Of a DNA stretch of 64,000 nucleotides, positions 1 through 13,029 are shown one piece after another; the first letter of the stretch is position 1; each line of letters starts with the position of its first letter. Under the pieces are notes generated by a model, which saw only the letters and a program-made list of their open reading frames with translations, did no database searches and was not told the DNA's origin. Source of the DNA: Helopsaltes ochotensis (Eukaryota; Chordata; Aves; Passeriformes; Locustellidae); the NCBI GenBank assembly GCA_013400155.1, contig VXBM01000093.1, forward strand, positions 819,127-883,126. Reading direction: 5' to 3'. Both the position numbers and the translations under genes were made by a program.

Positions 1-15
1 GCGCTGCCCCGCCGA

Positions 16-52
16 GGGGCCGGGGCTGGAGCGGGGCTGCAGGGATGCGGGG
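16..52 (+). other. Canonical G-quadruplex motif
   Basis: Five G-runs lie at 16-19, 22-25, 33-36, 42-44 and 49-52, separated by loops of 2, 7, 5 and 4 bases. Any four consecutive runs satisfy the usual pattern of at least three Gs with loops of 1-7. The motif is on the TRABD2B sense strand, so it would also be present in the pre-mRNA about 215 bases before the exon. Folding is inferred, not shown. Confidence 0.6.
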
Positions 53-248
53 CCGAGCGGGCTTCACGGCCGGACCCAGCCCCACGCGGGCCTCATGGTG
101 CCCGTGGGCTGTGCTTGCTGCGAGCCCGCGTGGGGCTTGTGCGAGGAGAGGGGGAAGCGGGACTCCCCCGCTCCTCCTGCCCTGCGGGCAGCCCCGAGGA
201 TGGTGGCATCACTGTCTCTTGCCTTTGTGCCCGTCGTCACTGAGCGGC

Positions 249-267
249 CCTTCTGTCTTCCCCGCAG
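249..267 (+). other. Splice acceptor (polypyrimidine tract and AG)
   Basis: A pyrimidine-rich run, CCTTCTGTCTTCCCCGCAG, ends at AG 266-267. The following base opens the TIKI reading frame in phase 0 (CAA GGA GAG CTC), which fixes the exon start at 268. The match to a vertebrate 3' splice site and the immediate start of family homology support each other. Confidence 0.88.
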
Positions 268-828
268 CAAGGAGAGCTCAACTCCTTCCTCTGGACCATT
301 CGCCGTGACCCCCCCGCTTATCTCTTCGGCACCATCCACGTGCCCTACACGCGAGTTTGGGACTTCATCCCTGACAACTCCAAGGCCGCTTTCCACGCCA
401 GCTCCAGCGTCTACTTCGAGCTGGACCTCACGGACCCCTACACCATCTCGGGGCTGGCCAGCTGCCAGATGCTGCCCCACGGGGAGAACCTGCAGGACGT
501 GCTGCCCCGGGAGCTGTACCGCCGCCTCAAACGCCACCTGGACTACATCAAGCTGATGCTGCCCCACTGGATGACCCCGGACCAGCGGGGCAAAGGGCTC
601 TATGCCGACTACCTCTTCAACGCCATCGCCGGGAACTGGGAGCGCAAGAGGCCCGTCTGGGTGATGCTCATGGTGAACTCCTTGACGGAGACGGACATCC
701 GCTCCCGAGGGGTGCCGGTGCTCGATCTCTACCTGGCCCAGGAGGCCGAGAGGATGAAGAAGAAGACGGGTGCGGTGGAGCGGGTGGAGGAGCAATGTCA
801 CCCGCTGAACGGGCTCAACTTCTCCCAG
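268..828 (+). CDS. TRABD2B: TRABD2B (TIKI2) internal exon: N-terminal half of the TraB/TIKI metalloprotease domain
   Basis: This exon encodes 187 codons of a TIKI-family Wnt-cleaving metalloprotease, a membrane-anchored extracellular enzyme that trims Wnt N termini and so inhibits Wnt signalling. The exon is 561 bases, phase 0 at both ends, between consensus splice sites. Exon residues 21-24 are GTIH, the first GxxH metal-binding motif of the TraB domain. Residue 51 is the glutamate of YFELDL, the conserved acidic position after it. GKGLYADYLFNAIAGNWERK (about residues 110-129) and PVLDLYLAQEAE are strong family blocks. A sequon, NFS, ends the exon at residues 184-186. The second GxxH, the C-terminal tail and the membrane segment must lie in later exons; the signal peptide lies upstream. 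I prefer TIKI2 because the TIRRDPPAYLFGTIHVPYT region agrees with my recollection of TRABD2B (TRABD2A has TIKRDPPSYFFG), and because TRABD2B is a very large gene. No frameshift or stop is seen. Confidence 0.85.
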
Positions 829-834
829 GTAAGG
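829..834 (+). other. Splice donor GTAAGG
   Basis: The exon ends CAG at 826-828 and is followed by GTAAGG, a near-perfect vertebrate 5' splice site. The open frame carries on to 1059, but the protein after residue 187 loses TIKI similarity at exactly this point, so read-through is not coding. Confidence 0.9.
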
Positions 835-1169
835 AGGCTTCTGGGCCTCGTGTCTTATCCCAGGATATTGGGGCCGTTCTCCTTACACTTCCATCAGCTG
901 ATGGGGGTGAACCCCAAGGCTGCTGCAGCGGGGTGGTCACTCACGGGCCTCAGCAGCTTTTGTGCTGGGCTGCCTGTTCTCTGTCACACCGATGATCAGT
1001 GCTGCCTGCAGAAACCCCGTGATGTGCGCGGCGAGCGCTGCGGGTGTAGATGTGTATAATTTATTTGAGGGGCAAATGTCCGGGGTGTGAATGTGTGTGT
1101 CTGCCTGCTTGCCACTTGTAAGGGAAACTTCCATGCTTCCCATCCTGTCCAGAGCTGCGTAAAAAGTGA

Positions 1170-1193
1170 TTTTTTTTTTGTTTGTTTGTTTGT
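1170..1193 (+). repeat. Simple repeat: T-run followed by (GTTT)4
   Basis: A run of ten Ts leads into four GTTT units. This is a common slippage-type repeat. It sits about 340 bases inside the intron and has no evident role in splicing. Confidence 0.85.
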
Positions 1194-4100
1194 CTTGAAG
1201 CAAAGCAGCTTTGTGGTACTTGTCAGGAAGAGGATGAAGCATGAACAATGAAAACAGAAATAATAGAAATTTCGACATTGTTCAGATTGATTTAAGTACA
1301 TGCAAGCTGTCAGTCATCTTTTTAGTGGTCACTCTGGGTCAAAACAAAGTAGCTCATGTTGCCCTTGTACTGGGGGAAATTAAGTGTGCAATATGCATGG
1401 GTTTATTTCATTCTAGAGCAGGTAAATTTCAGCAAACAGAAGAGGATGTAGGTTAAGAAACAAAAGTTATTGGTGTAACTGGACTCCGGAATTCTTTCAA
1501 TGGATTTAGCTTTAAACAACCAAATGCTAAGCCATGAGATCTATTTCATTTCAGTGGATTAATCAGGAACACAGTAACAGCTATTGACTTTGCTTTGTGG
1601 AACTGTTTATGTGAAATGAGATTTACTAGAAATTGAGGAAATGAATGTGTGTGGAAGAAAACAAATAATCCAGGAGAGATTTAAGATGGTGTCAGTTACT
1701 GCTATGATATTTCATTTTTAACCTGCTTTTTTGTCATTAGTTTTGGATCAGTCTGTTTCCAGCCTTATCTTACTGTCCTGCTTTGACCAAAAAAATTCTT
1801 GGTGATGTGGGAATAAGGATTAAAGGACTAATCTTCAGTGTGATTAAAATGTCCATAAAGTGCCTTCACCCCCTGCTCCCCTGAAGTCCAGTAGGAACTA
1901 CTTGAAGGGAAAAAAAGTCTGGCTTTCACTAACATTTGGTTCATCTGATATTTCACCTAGGAGTTTTAACTCTGCATAGAGCCTTCAGAGAAGATTTGTT
2001 GCACACACTTTTGAATGTATTTTCTTGCATATCTACAAAAATAATTAAAAGAAAGCTTCTCTGGACCTTTGCATTATTTAACACACATCCAAATCAAGGA
2101 ATTCGTTTTACACTGTTCTGTCTGAAAGGTTTAAGTGCCTATCCTCTCTGTTGAGCCCCTTCTTTAAGGTGAGCTAAAAATAATTAACCATTCCAGACAT
2201 CCTATAGTGCTTGGTTGTATTAGGTCAAAAATGGCAGTAAATATCAAGCACATGAAAGCACCTGGTTAAAATTGTACCACTTGGAAACCTTTTAAATGTG
2301 AATCATACTACATTTTTTTCTCTTTAGAGAGTGAGCAACACAGAAAGGAAAAGGGACAGAGTACAAAACTCACTGCTGGTCTTAACCATAATTGCTTCTC
2401 TGTCCAACTTTTAAATAGAAAGAAAAATTTCCAATTCATTTTGCTCCAAAAATAATCTAAAAAAGAACAGTAAAGGTATTACTGCTATTGGCAAGCAAAG
2501 GACAGTCATTTATGCAAGACATTTGTGCTGATTAAAAGAATACATTCCATTTTAATAGTTAGAGAGAATTGACAAAGTTGCTGAAATAGATCAGTGTTCA
2601 GGAGGAATTTTCCTAGATTGAAGCTTTTTCTGGGAACAAGGCCACCAGAACAACAGGAGACAAAATTAAACAAAACAAACCAGATATTTATTTTCTTGCT
2701 TCCTCTAGATTTCCATGCATCCTGACACCTGGTTAGTTGTTTAACAATAGTAATTTGTAATGTTATCACACCGTCTGGCAGTCCTACTGCTTGGTGTATT
2801 ACTGTGCTAATTTAGCAGAGTGGATTACTATTGCAAGGTTTCACCTCCCAATTCCAGGTCTTGGAGCCTTCCGTAAGCAACACGTAATTAAAACACTAAA
2901 ATGGAAATCAGAAATTGAGCAGCTTTTGTCTCGCAGGGTGTTTGCACAGTTTGATGAGAACATCTGTGATAAATTATAGTCCCAAATCTGCTAAGGGCAT
3001 CAGCGGTTTTTTACCTGTTTTCAGCATTACTATTAGAGGAACACTACACATTATTTCTGCATTTAGAACTCAGCTTTTAGGACTGTGCCTTGCTGAATCA
3101 TGTCAATGCTTTTGTTTCCCACGTCCCCAAAGTCCAATATTTTTGCCCTAAGCAAATTAAAAAAAAAAGACAAAAAAAGCTTTTTTCCCCCTACTTCTTC
3201 TCCTCAAAGGCAGCTTTGTGCTACTGCAAATATTTAATCTGACTACATACACCAAATCTGTTAATCTGATACCGTGAGGAGGAGGAAATCTAGGAGTGGT
3301 CCCGGTGTGGTACTTGGTTTTGATCTGCTCTGAAAGAAAGTGGATACACTTGCATTTTTGACCAGGAACGATCTTTGAAACGTTCTGTGCGTGGCTTTGA
3401 AATGTTGATTGTCTTAGCCGGATAAAAAGATTAAGGTGGCTCATATAATTAGCTGCTTCCTGGAGAGCCAGCTCCTGCAGGTAGGGCAGGGAGCATTGTT
3501 TTCTATTGTAAACCCCAAACTTTGTAGTTTGATGCTCTGCTCCCTCTGAAACCCTTGCACAGTGTTTCCTGCTGCTTTTCCACATCACTCCCATCCTCCT
3601 GCCTCCTGCTGACCGGCTGCTCTCCTCCTTGGATCCTGGGGGGAAGTGTTATCCCACCTCCTGGGACTCTGACAGCTGCTGATCACTCAAAGTCTGGGCC
3701 CCGGGTATGGTAGAGCTGGTGTCAAGGTGTCTGAATCCCAGCAGAAGGCAGTGTTGGCAGCCTGGATGCAGAGGAGTTTGTAGCAGGTTTGGGTCAGGAT
3801 GAAATTTTACTGCTCCTTGGTATTTGAAGTTTCAGGTTTTTCATGGCAGGTGGGACAGGAGGAGCTGAGGCAAGTGAAGAAGAGGGAGCAAACAAGTCTG
3901 TGTGACAAGCACTGATGTTTATGTAGAGAGTGGACAGAAAAGGGCAAAATGAAGTTGGCCAGGGCTGAGAAGTGGTGAGGGGCAGGTGACATTCCAGGCC
4001 TCTTGTGGAATCCTGGCAGAGGCACTGCAGCCACTACTGGCTGTGAGGACTCGTCCATGTGTCCTCTGGGAGCCCGCTGGGAACAGGGCTAAGCTTTCTG

Positions 4101-7095
4101 TCTTCTTTGGGACCCTCATGTGGGTCTATGAGGGGAAGCTTTCCCCAGGCTGTTGTTGGAGTAAGGAGAATTGTGATGGTGGCTCCTGCAGCTGCTCGGG
4201 TCTGTTGCATCCTCCCTGATGGCCCAGGGCTTTCATGGATCCCATCACCCCGGAGTGATTGCAGTGTGTCCCCACTGAAGGTCTGAACAGTCAGCAGGGG
4301 GAAGGTCTTACTCCTCTACAAAACTGCTGTTCCCTGGGGAAGTGGGTGGCGTCTTTTGCTTGTGTTTGATCCTGTTTCTCAGCAGGATCCCCATTCCCAG
4401 ACAGTGTTCATAGCCCTTCCTCCACATTAGGGCTAAAATCCCTTTCCTATCCCATCCCACGCTCGCTCTCCTCAGGGACAGTCTGCATTCAGCTCATTGC
4501 AGATGCCCTGCATCTCGAGGTTCGTAGGGAAATTTTGTGTCAGGGTCCAGCTTCATGCCAGCCTGTTGGTAGGGGAGCTGTCAGTCCGGTGGGGAGCTGC
4601 CAGCACCCTCTTTTCTCTCCCCAGGCTGTTTGGGAAGCCCTGACTCTGGTCTCCTCTGGCTGGTATCATTTCCAACTGCAGGGGGAGATGTTAAATATCA
4701 AACCAGTGTTGATTGGATCAGAGGCAGCCTCAAAGAAAGAAACCTCAGACTGTGCCAGATTAAACTTCACACTTCACCATTCTCCACCTTTCATTTCTTT
4801 GCCGCCTCGTTCTCTGCACAAATAAACCTCATCTCCCCGCTTTCTACCAATGAGACAGCATTCATGGGGCAGGAATGACTTTGTTAACAAAATCAGTCTT
4901 CATTTCCCAGGTCCTGCTGTTCCATCAAACCCTGGGACATGGCAGCTTTGATTACTCTGGTGATAGGATTAGAGGGGGGAACAAGTGCTGGTTAATAAAA
5001 GGCCGATGGGTGGTCCATCATGTTTGGTCACTGACAGCTCTGCAGCCTGGAAGCTGGACTTTCAGTGGCAAAACAGTAATATACACAGTAACATATAGGC
5101 AGGGCCACGTCCTGGGCACTCTCTATTCGATCTGCCCTGTCCCCTTGAAAAACTAAACATTTCTGTGATCACAAAGCTGGGATCTCCAAGCTGACAGGAT
5201 CAGTGTAACTGACTTCAGGAGAAATTTGCTTGTTTGTCCTAATGAAAGAATACAAAGTTTTCTGACCTGAATTAAAGGGCTCAGTTTCAGAGCTAGCTGA
5301 CTTTTGATAGTCTGCCTCGTTTATATGAGGGAGTATTACTGATTTTTTTTTTAAATTTTTGAAATAAAAGTGGGTTTTGCCTTGTAGAAATGGCACCTTC
5401 TTGCTTTTATAGAATTTCAGGCTTCGTGAAGAGAGCGGGAGTCATTCAAAACAACATTACCTGTTTTGACTGCTGAATGTTCTTGAAAGAAATGTTGTTA
5501 AAGGGTTTGATTTCACATAGCTATACATAGTGCACATAGTTTTCAGCTTGCTGGCTTTTGTTAAACTATCACTCCCTTCGCCCCCTTACGCCCCAGGGTA
5601 AAAAAATTCCCCTAGCAAAATTAACCTCAGGGTAGAAATTCATACAGCAAAAATAGAAATCCTTATATTTCATTCCCTTTAAATACTGGTGGCAGCTGCT
5701 TCATGTGGGGGCTTTATGCCCCCTTATCTTCACCAGGGGAAGTGTTGAGGATGAAACCATGCACGTATTACAAGTACAATAGTGGCAGTGACACCTGAAA
5801 GGATCAGCAGCTGACGTTTCATAGCTGTACCCACCTGTAGGTGCTGCTGTGCACAGCCAGTGACTGCTCCTGCCCCACAGCCCCTTGAAAGGCTCACCCA
5901 GGCATTTGATGCCTATTAGGAAAACAGCCAGTCACTAATGATGGCTCAAGAGGCAGCTGGCAATTCATCTCTTTTATTTATTGTGTATATAACTGCCAGA
6001 AGTGTTTGTCCAGCAGGTCAGGTATGAACCCTTCCTTTCCCTCTGATCCTTCACACCTCCCCTGGTGACATCCAAGCCCGAGGCAGGTGTACCTGCCTCC
6101 CACGAGCAGGTCTGGAGGATTCCGCTGGTTGATATGTTTGCAAAATTATGGGTGCTCCCTGTGATTGGTATTAGGTAGGAATTACATCTTTGTAAGATGG
6201 GCCTTGAAAGGGAAAAATCCCCAGAAAGCAGTCTGACACTCAAGGGAGTCCCTACTGTACCTGAGGCGGCTTAACTTGACAGTGTATAGAAGTCAAACAG
6301 AAAGATTGTGCCGTCTTTTCCTGTGTGTCTTTGCCACCTCAGAGCTGCTAACCCAGTAGGTACAAAAAGCCCCTGTTTAGTAAATGTGATTTTCACAGTG
6401 ATGATTTTCAATCTGTTTGTTATTTGCTGTCACTTTGTGATGCTGGTGCAGCAGCAGTCAGCATCCTCCTCCAGGCTGAGAGTTCTTTGCTTACAAACAG
6501 AATGAACCATTGACCTTAAAAACCTCAGCTTCAGGTATAGTGCAACCTGCAGTCCTCAGAAAGTCTTTAGCAGCCTCCCGTCAGCTCCCTAGTGAGCAGC
6601 GATCCTCGTTACAAAGCCAGCCCACATCATTTGGGCGAGTCAGAGGTTCCTGGATGGCAAAGGCCAGAAATGATCTTAAGCAAGGGCACTCACTCACCTT
6701 GCACTCCTGCAGAGAGGAGATCAGTGGCAAGGCTCCTGGCAAAGCATACTTAGGGACTTGAGAGGGACATACTGTAAAATCACAGGTTTCCCCTGTGCTA
6801 GGCTTTACACTGCAAGCCCTTATTAATCTTTTCACTGTCATTAGAAGTTGATGAGACAGGTAAAAGGCAGAAGAAATCACAGTGTTGCTGCTTGAGCCAA
6901 GTGAACTTTGTGTGATTTCTTTCATCTTTTGGTCTTATTAGCAAGGTTCCCTGCCTGCTTGGATGAATGACTGTAAGCTGACATCCTCAGAGCACAGTGT
7001 TTAGGTTGTAGCACAAAAATGGAGATTCTCAACAATGACTGGTATTTTAGAAACTGTATTGTTTTTAACTTTCAAGGGTCAGTGTTAAAAGAGGA

Positions 7096-7111
7096 ATATA
7101 TATATATATAT
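7096..7111. repeat. (AT)8 microsatellite
   Basis: Eight perfect AT units follow GAGGA. It is short, likely polymorphic, and not part of any larger element I can see. Confidence 0.85.
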
Positions 7112-10100
7112 TTTGCAGGGAAACATATCTGCCTTGTGTTCTCACACTTTCCGAAATCCCTCTTCCAAGCAGACAACCAGCAGAGATGCTCAATGCTGCT
7201 GTACTTAAAATCTGCAGAAAGCACTGTGAGTTGATGACAAAATTCCAGTATCTTTGTGAAGCTCTCAAATTATTTCTAGGTTGCAATTACTAAGACTTTT
7301 TTTTCTGAACATTGCAACAATTTTTGAACTTCATACTCCTGTAACCCCAACAGCATTATAGTTTCCAGCTTGCTTGAGACACCAGAAATTAAACTGGTGC
7401 CTGCAGAGATTAGAACTTCAGATATCTGTTTGAACTTAATACTTCAGCTCTTGGGCTGGAATTGGAAAAAGACTATGCCCTCTGCAGAGTGGGAGCAGAC
7501 ATGCAACTAACCTGTAAGACTTGTTGTATCCATTGCAACAGCTGGTAGTTATGGTGTCTCAACACCTCCCACCTCCATGAATTTGCTTTTTCTGGTGCTC
7601 AAGAGAACAACACCTTGTATTATTGTTACTGTTTATTTGATCTAATTGTCATTTAAAGGCACAGAGAATGAAAAGTGGCCTGGTTAATACCTGTCAGAAG
7701 CTCAAGAAGTAATTCACACTCATGTCTGCTGCTTTTATCACTAGTTGTTCCAACAGCAGTCTTTCACATTTGGATTTCCAATATTTTAGAGCTTCTGGTG
7801 CAAGTCATTTCAGGACTTCTAGCACAATATAAATGAAAGTTGGTAAAAACTGTAAATTAAACCCATGTGCTCAGCATTTTGAAATGGATGTTGTATGACT
7901 TGAGGAGGCTCATTAGCAAAAGTATTTTTAGTTTGAATGAGATCAAAGGCCCAAGATTTTCCACTCTGAGGGTCATTTAGCATAGTCCTGGACACCCCAT
8001 TTCTCATCATACATAAACTCCCATAGGCCAGTTATACCTAAAGAAATCATCATCCCTGAAATATTGCAATTAGATTTATTATCAGTGGACCACTGCTGAT
8101 CACCTCTGTCCAGGCACTGCAGCAATGCTGAGGGGTTGAAGACTACTGCAGATGTCAAAAGCCAGTTTTATTCCTGACTTCCTCAAAATCAGGATTGCAG
8201 CCTGTGCTGGTGGGTAGCAGTGTTAAAAGTGACAGACCAAATCCCATATGTTGTACCCATTCCAGAGAGTCCCTTGAAACCAGGGAAAACACTGAACCAT
8301 TCCCAGAAACTCCCAGTGGCACACAGAGAAAGGATTGTGAAAAAAGAAAAAGAAAGTAATCTGATTTCTTCTTTTGCTAGGCTCAGTTAGTATGGAAGTT
8401 ATGAAGTTTGCCACATGAATTCCAGTCCAGAGGTTCTTGATGCTTGGGTATCCCTGGAAAGTAGGAGTTAGCAAAGATGGGGCAAAAAGCTAGGAATTCA
8501 GTCAAAGGCAGCATGTCAGCTGTATCAACATCATTAAAGAAATAGCAACAAATGCATTATGTTTCCCCCAAATTTAATTAAGCTTGCTTGCTGCTTCTAC
8601 CCTAGCTCTTCCTTTGGGGCACTTGTTGAGAGACACAGATATCTCCAATACATAAAACAGAGAAGAAGCTGCCTTCATAGAGCAAAGCAATATTCATCAG
8701 AGTCCCTTAGTGAGCCAAGGAATGAGAAAAAGGAAACAAATCTTACAGTTATTTCTAACCTCTTTCCATTTTAATAAAAGTCAAGTTACGAGGAACACAG
8801 GAAAAGTATTTCTTTCAAGTAGGTGGTTCTGTGTCTTGAAAGTATCCCCTCAATATTTTAGGGACTGTACTAAATCCAAGGTCTCCATTAGGCTCCCTCA
8901 CTTTTGTTAACAATCAAGATGAAGACTGATTATTCTCTGTACGCTTTCTGCCACCGCACAAATTTAGCTCTCCTTTGATTTCTTGCAGCCTTTTCCTATT
9001 ACAGGTGACAGCATAATAGTGATGGGGAATATTTATTTAAATGTGAGACCAAATGCTCACAGTGCAGGAGTTTGCGGAGTCAGCAGAGAGGGAGAGGGCA
9101 AAAGGGTGATTTGAGAAACATGCCCAAATTTTTGAAGGTCTTTGTATTCCTGGCATGTGATTGATTTACAGTTTTAGAAATGATCACTGAGATAAATGTT
9201 ACTCCAGAAGAAAGTGCGATGGGACGTCCCCAGTGTGTCTGATTGGTTCTAAAGCTCTGGTAAAATCATCACAGCACTATTAACTGTGGACATGCTAAGC
9301 CTTACACCATGAGAGGAACTGGTGCTGACATACTGGGAGTCAAATGGGATGCTAACTTGTAGCTTGCTTTCAAGCTGAGGTAATGCTTTATTTTTTGGAT
9401 ATCACAGAGGCAGGAGAGGTGCAAGTGTGCAAAAAAGGGCCTAAAAATGTTGTTTTCGTAAGAGTTAATGATAAAAAGCCCTTCTTTTGTATATGGAATT
9501 TCCTGGTTAAGACAGGAAAAAGCTAAAATGAACATTCTCAAAAAAGCTTATTATCTGCCTGCTGGAGAAGATAACTCGCTGACACCCAGAACTGAACAAA
9601 GTCAAGTTTCTAATACCAAGTTATGGCCGAAAAAATTCTAATATGGCTTAGCCTTTAAACAACTGGGATGCAGTCTTTCCAGCTCCTTCAGCATTTCTCC
9701 TTTCCATTTACAGAATACCAATGAGAAAATACTTCATCAGTCCATGAGACGAGGTTATACCATCCTGAAATAATCCAGGTGTTTTGGTGGCAAGATGAAG
9801 TTCAGAGGCTCAAGGCAACAGGCCTTTGCAGGCATGAAACACTGTCCAGCTTTATGGATCAGCTTGTCCCTGTCTGCAGACTGGCACTGGCCAGCTTTTT
9901 ACCCAGCTAATTGTGTGAGGCCAGAGAGGATTTTCTTTATTAACTTGAGTGGCTTGGCTGTGAAATGAGACATACTGTACAGTGTATAACTCAAGCTCCC
10001 TTTCAAAGGCATTTTTGTTGAAGCTGGGTATCCAGAGAGATCTGAGCCTTTAACATGTATTCATCTGAAACATACTCGAAAAACTTGGTAATTTAAGGTC

Positions 10101-10953
10101 AGCATTTGCACTGGTTCATGTTCCAGTAATGGAATAGTGCTTGCTTTAAAAAAATACACTCAATTTATATCTAAATGTATAAAGGTGGTTTTTTTCCTGA
10201 AAACCACTGCTCTGAGCACTTGCAGTGTGTTAACTGTGGCTGGATAAGCTTGAAATGGATGTACCCTGTAGGGGCTTCAGGAAATTATGGCTCTGAAGTG
10301 GAAAGAAAGCATCATTGATACACTTGTACATTCTCAAAGTATTAGTCATAGGGAATCACTTGTAGTAGTACCCTTTTGTATTTTAGGAAGTACAAAGAGC
10401 TACAAGCTCCCAAAAGGTGTTGTATTTTGGCATATTTTGGAAGGGTTTTGTCATTACTGACAAAGAGATCCCAGTGCAAGATATTCCTAAGAATGCAAAA
10501 CACAATCACTAAACCCACACAAGATCCGTTATCACACTCTCTCTAAAGTTGTTGCAGATTCATTTGAATTACACTGGAAAGATTTATCTCTTATTAATGG
10601 AGCGCTCTTCATTTTTTAAAATTGAGTTGTTGTGCAACACATCAAATAACAATGTCATAACACATCATAAATCAGTTTGTTCACTGAAGGATTCCACATG
10701 AGTTAATCTAACATCCTGGACACAGTTCATGAACAGTTAATTTTAGCAGTTCTCTTTGATACATATCAGTTAAGGCAAAGTAGCTACAGCCATGATGGAG
10801 TAGAGTCAAAACTGGTTAACGGCAAAGCAAGTACAGACAAAGATTGTTCACTGATAAAGCCTTTGGCAGATCATTCAAGGGATCTTTGCTTTATATATAG
10901 AACAATTGTAGCTCTAATACCAGCAATGCAGACACTCTGGGACAAAGAGAAAA

Positions 10954-10975
10954 TACACACATACACATACACACC
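10954..10975. repeat. Imperfect CA-rich repeat
   Basis: CA units are interrupted by two ATA steps. It is a low-complexity tract in otherwise ordinary intron. Confidence 0.7.
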
Positions 10976-13029
10976 AAACCACAGAAGAAAACCACACACA
11001 GCACTTGGTACTTGAGTCTAACAAGAAAGTCAAGCTAAAGTTCACCAACCCTGACATGGCTTACCAAAGAGCTCCATGGCAGGCAATGAGATGGGAAGAA
11101 CCACCCCCAAAAAAGCATTCAGGAATTATTCCCATTGTCAGTGTGGGAGAAACTGAGAATGTTTGATTTGAAACAAAAAGTTACTCGGCGGCCTGCCAAA
11201 TGCCATTTATCTCAAGGTCACGCAATGCAAATAACCCAAGGGTTAGCTCCAAAGGAGGAGGTAGCTGAACATGAGAAGGGAAAGGGATTCCTCTCTCTTC
11301 CCTGTGGATGTTTGGCATGCTACTGACAACGTTTTGAGGCCTGGCACTCCTGACGAGTCTGGTATATTAAGAGCAGTATAACCCAGCAAAAGTAGAGAAT
11401 AACAGCTGAATGTAGCATTATGGAAGGGACCATGGTTTGAGACCAAGCCACTAAGCTGTCGCGCATTTTCTGCAAGAATTAGTCAGGGATGCTAATTAGA
11501 AAGGAAAACTTCAGCAGGAAAAAAAATTCTCTGGGATGCTTAAATCTGAAAAGATTAATCCCTGTTACACAGTAGGGACAACCAATGTTTATTTACTGTT
11601 CAGTCAAGTGGCTGCATGAGTTTTTCTCTTCTTCTGAAACATGAAGTATCACAACCTTCTTACACTTTTTAAGAGAACAACAAGTTTAGCAACTGTCACA
11701 TCAAAAATCCATCATTATCAGTCAGGGAAGGAAGAGGTGCGTTTTCCCAAGAGTGCTTAGACCTGAGGGTGTAGCTTGGAATATAACTATGGGAGAATCC
11801 CAAAAGACTTGGCACCTGTTCCTGGGCCAAAGCACAGTGTAATTCCCATTAAAACAAATCAAACAAGTTGACAATCCTTGTACTGGGAACCCAAAACTGT
11901 ATCTCTTGAAACCAGGCAAGCTGTCTTTCCTGCTGGTTTATGCAGAAAGGAGTTTCATGTAGACAAATAATTTATTAAGAGAACAAGGAAGAAAATAAAT
12001 GTTTGTCAATGTTCTTCTGATTAATTTGTGATTTTGACAGGCTTAAAAACCACACTGAGTAGAGTTACTTGTGATTTCATGTTGAGTTTTTGATGCCATG
12101 GAAAAAAGTGAACTAAACTCACTAAGTCAGAAGGAGAGTTTCAAACTAAAAGTGTTTTGATTTAGCCAGTGCCTTTGAGGTCACTCTGCAGAGTCCATAC
12201 AGCATCTGTATGGCCTGAGCACCATTCCTTCCGAACAAAAGGGAAGCAAGCATGTGGAAGGGCATGTGGATAAGGAACTGTGACTCTTTGTATACACAAC
12301 ACAGACCATTTTATACCTGTAGGTCTTACATAACATGTTGGAAACTGAGGCATGACTTCAGAGGCTGAAATACCCCAATAACATTACTACATCTGGGGCT
12401 AAGACTATGATTTTTCCATATATAAATTTCTTTTACACCTTTCAACTTATTTAGTACTCTTAAAAGAAGAAATATTTGTGTGCAGATGGGCTAGAGTTGA
12501 TGAGATGGTGATGTGAAGGGGACATCTGGAGAAGTCCAGGCTGATTGTGAGTTCCAGAACCTATAGCTCTTTGGGCAAGGTACTATGGGATACCTCTTCA
12601 TCCTTTGGTGATTGGAGTGGCTCCACCCATCTTTGCTATTTTATCCCCTAATGGAACTGATTTTCTCAAATGCAAATGGTCTTAAAAAACGGCAGAGAGC
12701 ATAGACTTGTATCATTAGCAATGAACCAAGGGCTTGTGTGTTGCAACAACCTTTGTTGAGGGATTGTTGTGTTGAAAATCCACTGATTTTGGCACAAGCT
12801 GGAGAACTCAGCAGTTCCACTTTGCATGTCCTGCCATCATTCAACAGGCAGACCCTCTAGCTAGACATTGCAGCAGGGCAGCCAGTTGGCTTCTCCCAAC
12901 CTCCTTAGGTTTCCAGATGTCATAACAAAATGAGAGAGAGAGACTTAGCCATCTTCCATGTGTTTACGCTGGAGCTGCTAGGCAGAGACCAAGCCACAAC
13001 ACTGCACAGCTTTTCAAAAAGGACTTAAT

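Larger units (their letters stand above)
1..267 (+). other. TRABD2B: 3' end of the intron upstream of the TRABD2B exon (GC-rich)
   Basis: This GC- and CpG-rich sequence runs directly into a splice acceptor at 266-267. Reading frames through it do not continue the TIKI frame in a recognisable way, and I see no signal peptide or start context that would make it the first coding exon. I therefore read it as intron 1 tail. The stretch CGTCACTGAG near 236-245 could supply the branch point, with A239 about 28 bases before the AG. An alternative first exon or promoter upstream of the window cannot be judged from here. Confidence 0.7.
1..830. promoter_or_regulatory. CpG-rich block (CpG-island-like) over the exon
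   Basis: CpG dinucleotides are frequent from the window start through the exon and become sparse soon after the donor at 829. This matches the composition of a CpG island and contrasts sharply with the CpG-poor intron downstream. The left edge lies outside the window. It could reflect an upstream promoter island extending into the gene, an intragenic island, or simply GC-rich coding bias: third codon positions in the exon are strongly G or C. Confidence 0.55.
835..13020. other. Intron stretch with nothing recognised beyond simple repeats
   Basis: This is AT-rich, CpG-poor single-copy-looking DNA. I see no coding exon, RNA gene or clear transposon. The short ORFs here have no recognisable domain and overlap others on both strands. 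Simple repeats at 1170-1193, 7096-7111 and 10954-10975 are the only defined elements. Unrecognised ancient repeats cannot be excluded by eye. Confidence 0.6.

Noticed and set aside
95..556. 153-codon plus-strand frame starting before the exon
   Set aside because: It is out of phase with the TIKI frame, crosses the splice acceptor, and its Pro/Ser/Thr-rich product is a shifted reading of the real exon.
64..801. 245-codon open frame on the minus strand
   Set aside because: It lies antisense to the TRABD2B exon. The open frame is a by-product of GC-rich codon use on the sense strand, and its protein is His/Gly/Val-rich with no recognised family.
268..828. Assignment to TRABD2A (TIKI1) instead of TRABD2B
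   Set aside because: The RRDPPAYLFGTIHVP segment and the great intron length favour TRABD2B, but this rests on remembered family differences and remains the main alternative.
829..1059. Continuation of the TIKI frame beyond the exon
   Set aside because: Family similarity stops exactly at a consensus GTAAGG donor; the extra residues are intron.
7942..8979. TCF/LEF-like words (ATCAAAGG at 7942, CCTTTGAT at 8972), tempting for a Wnt-pathway gene
   Set aside because: Eight-base words are expected a few times by chance in 64 kb, and these two do not cluster with other motifs.
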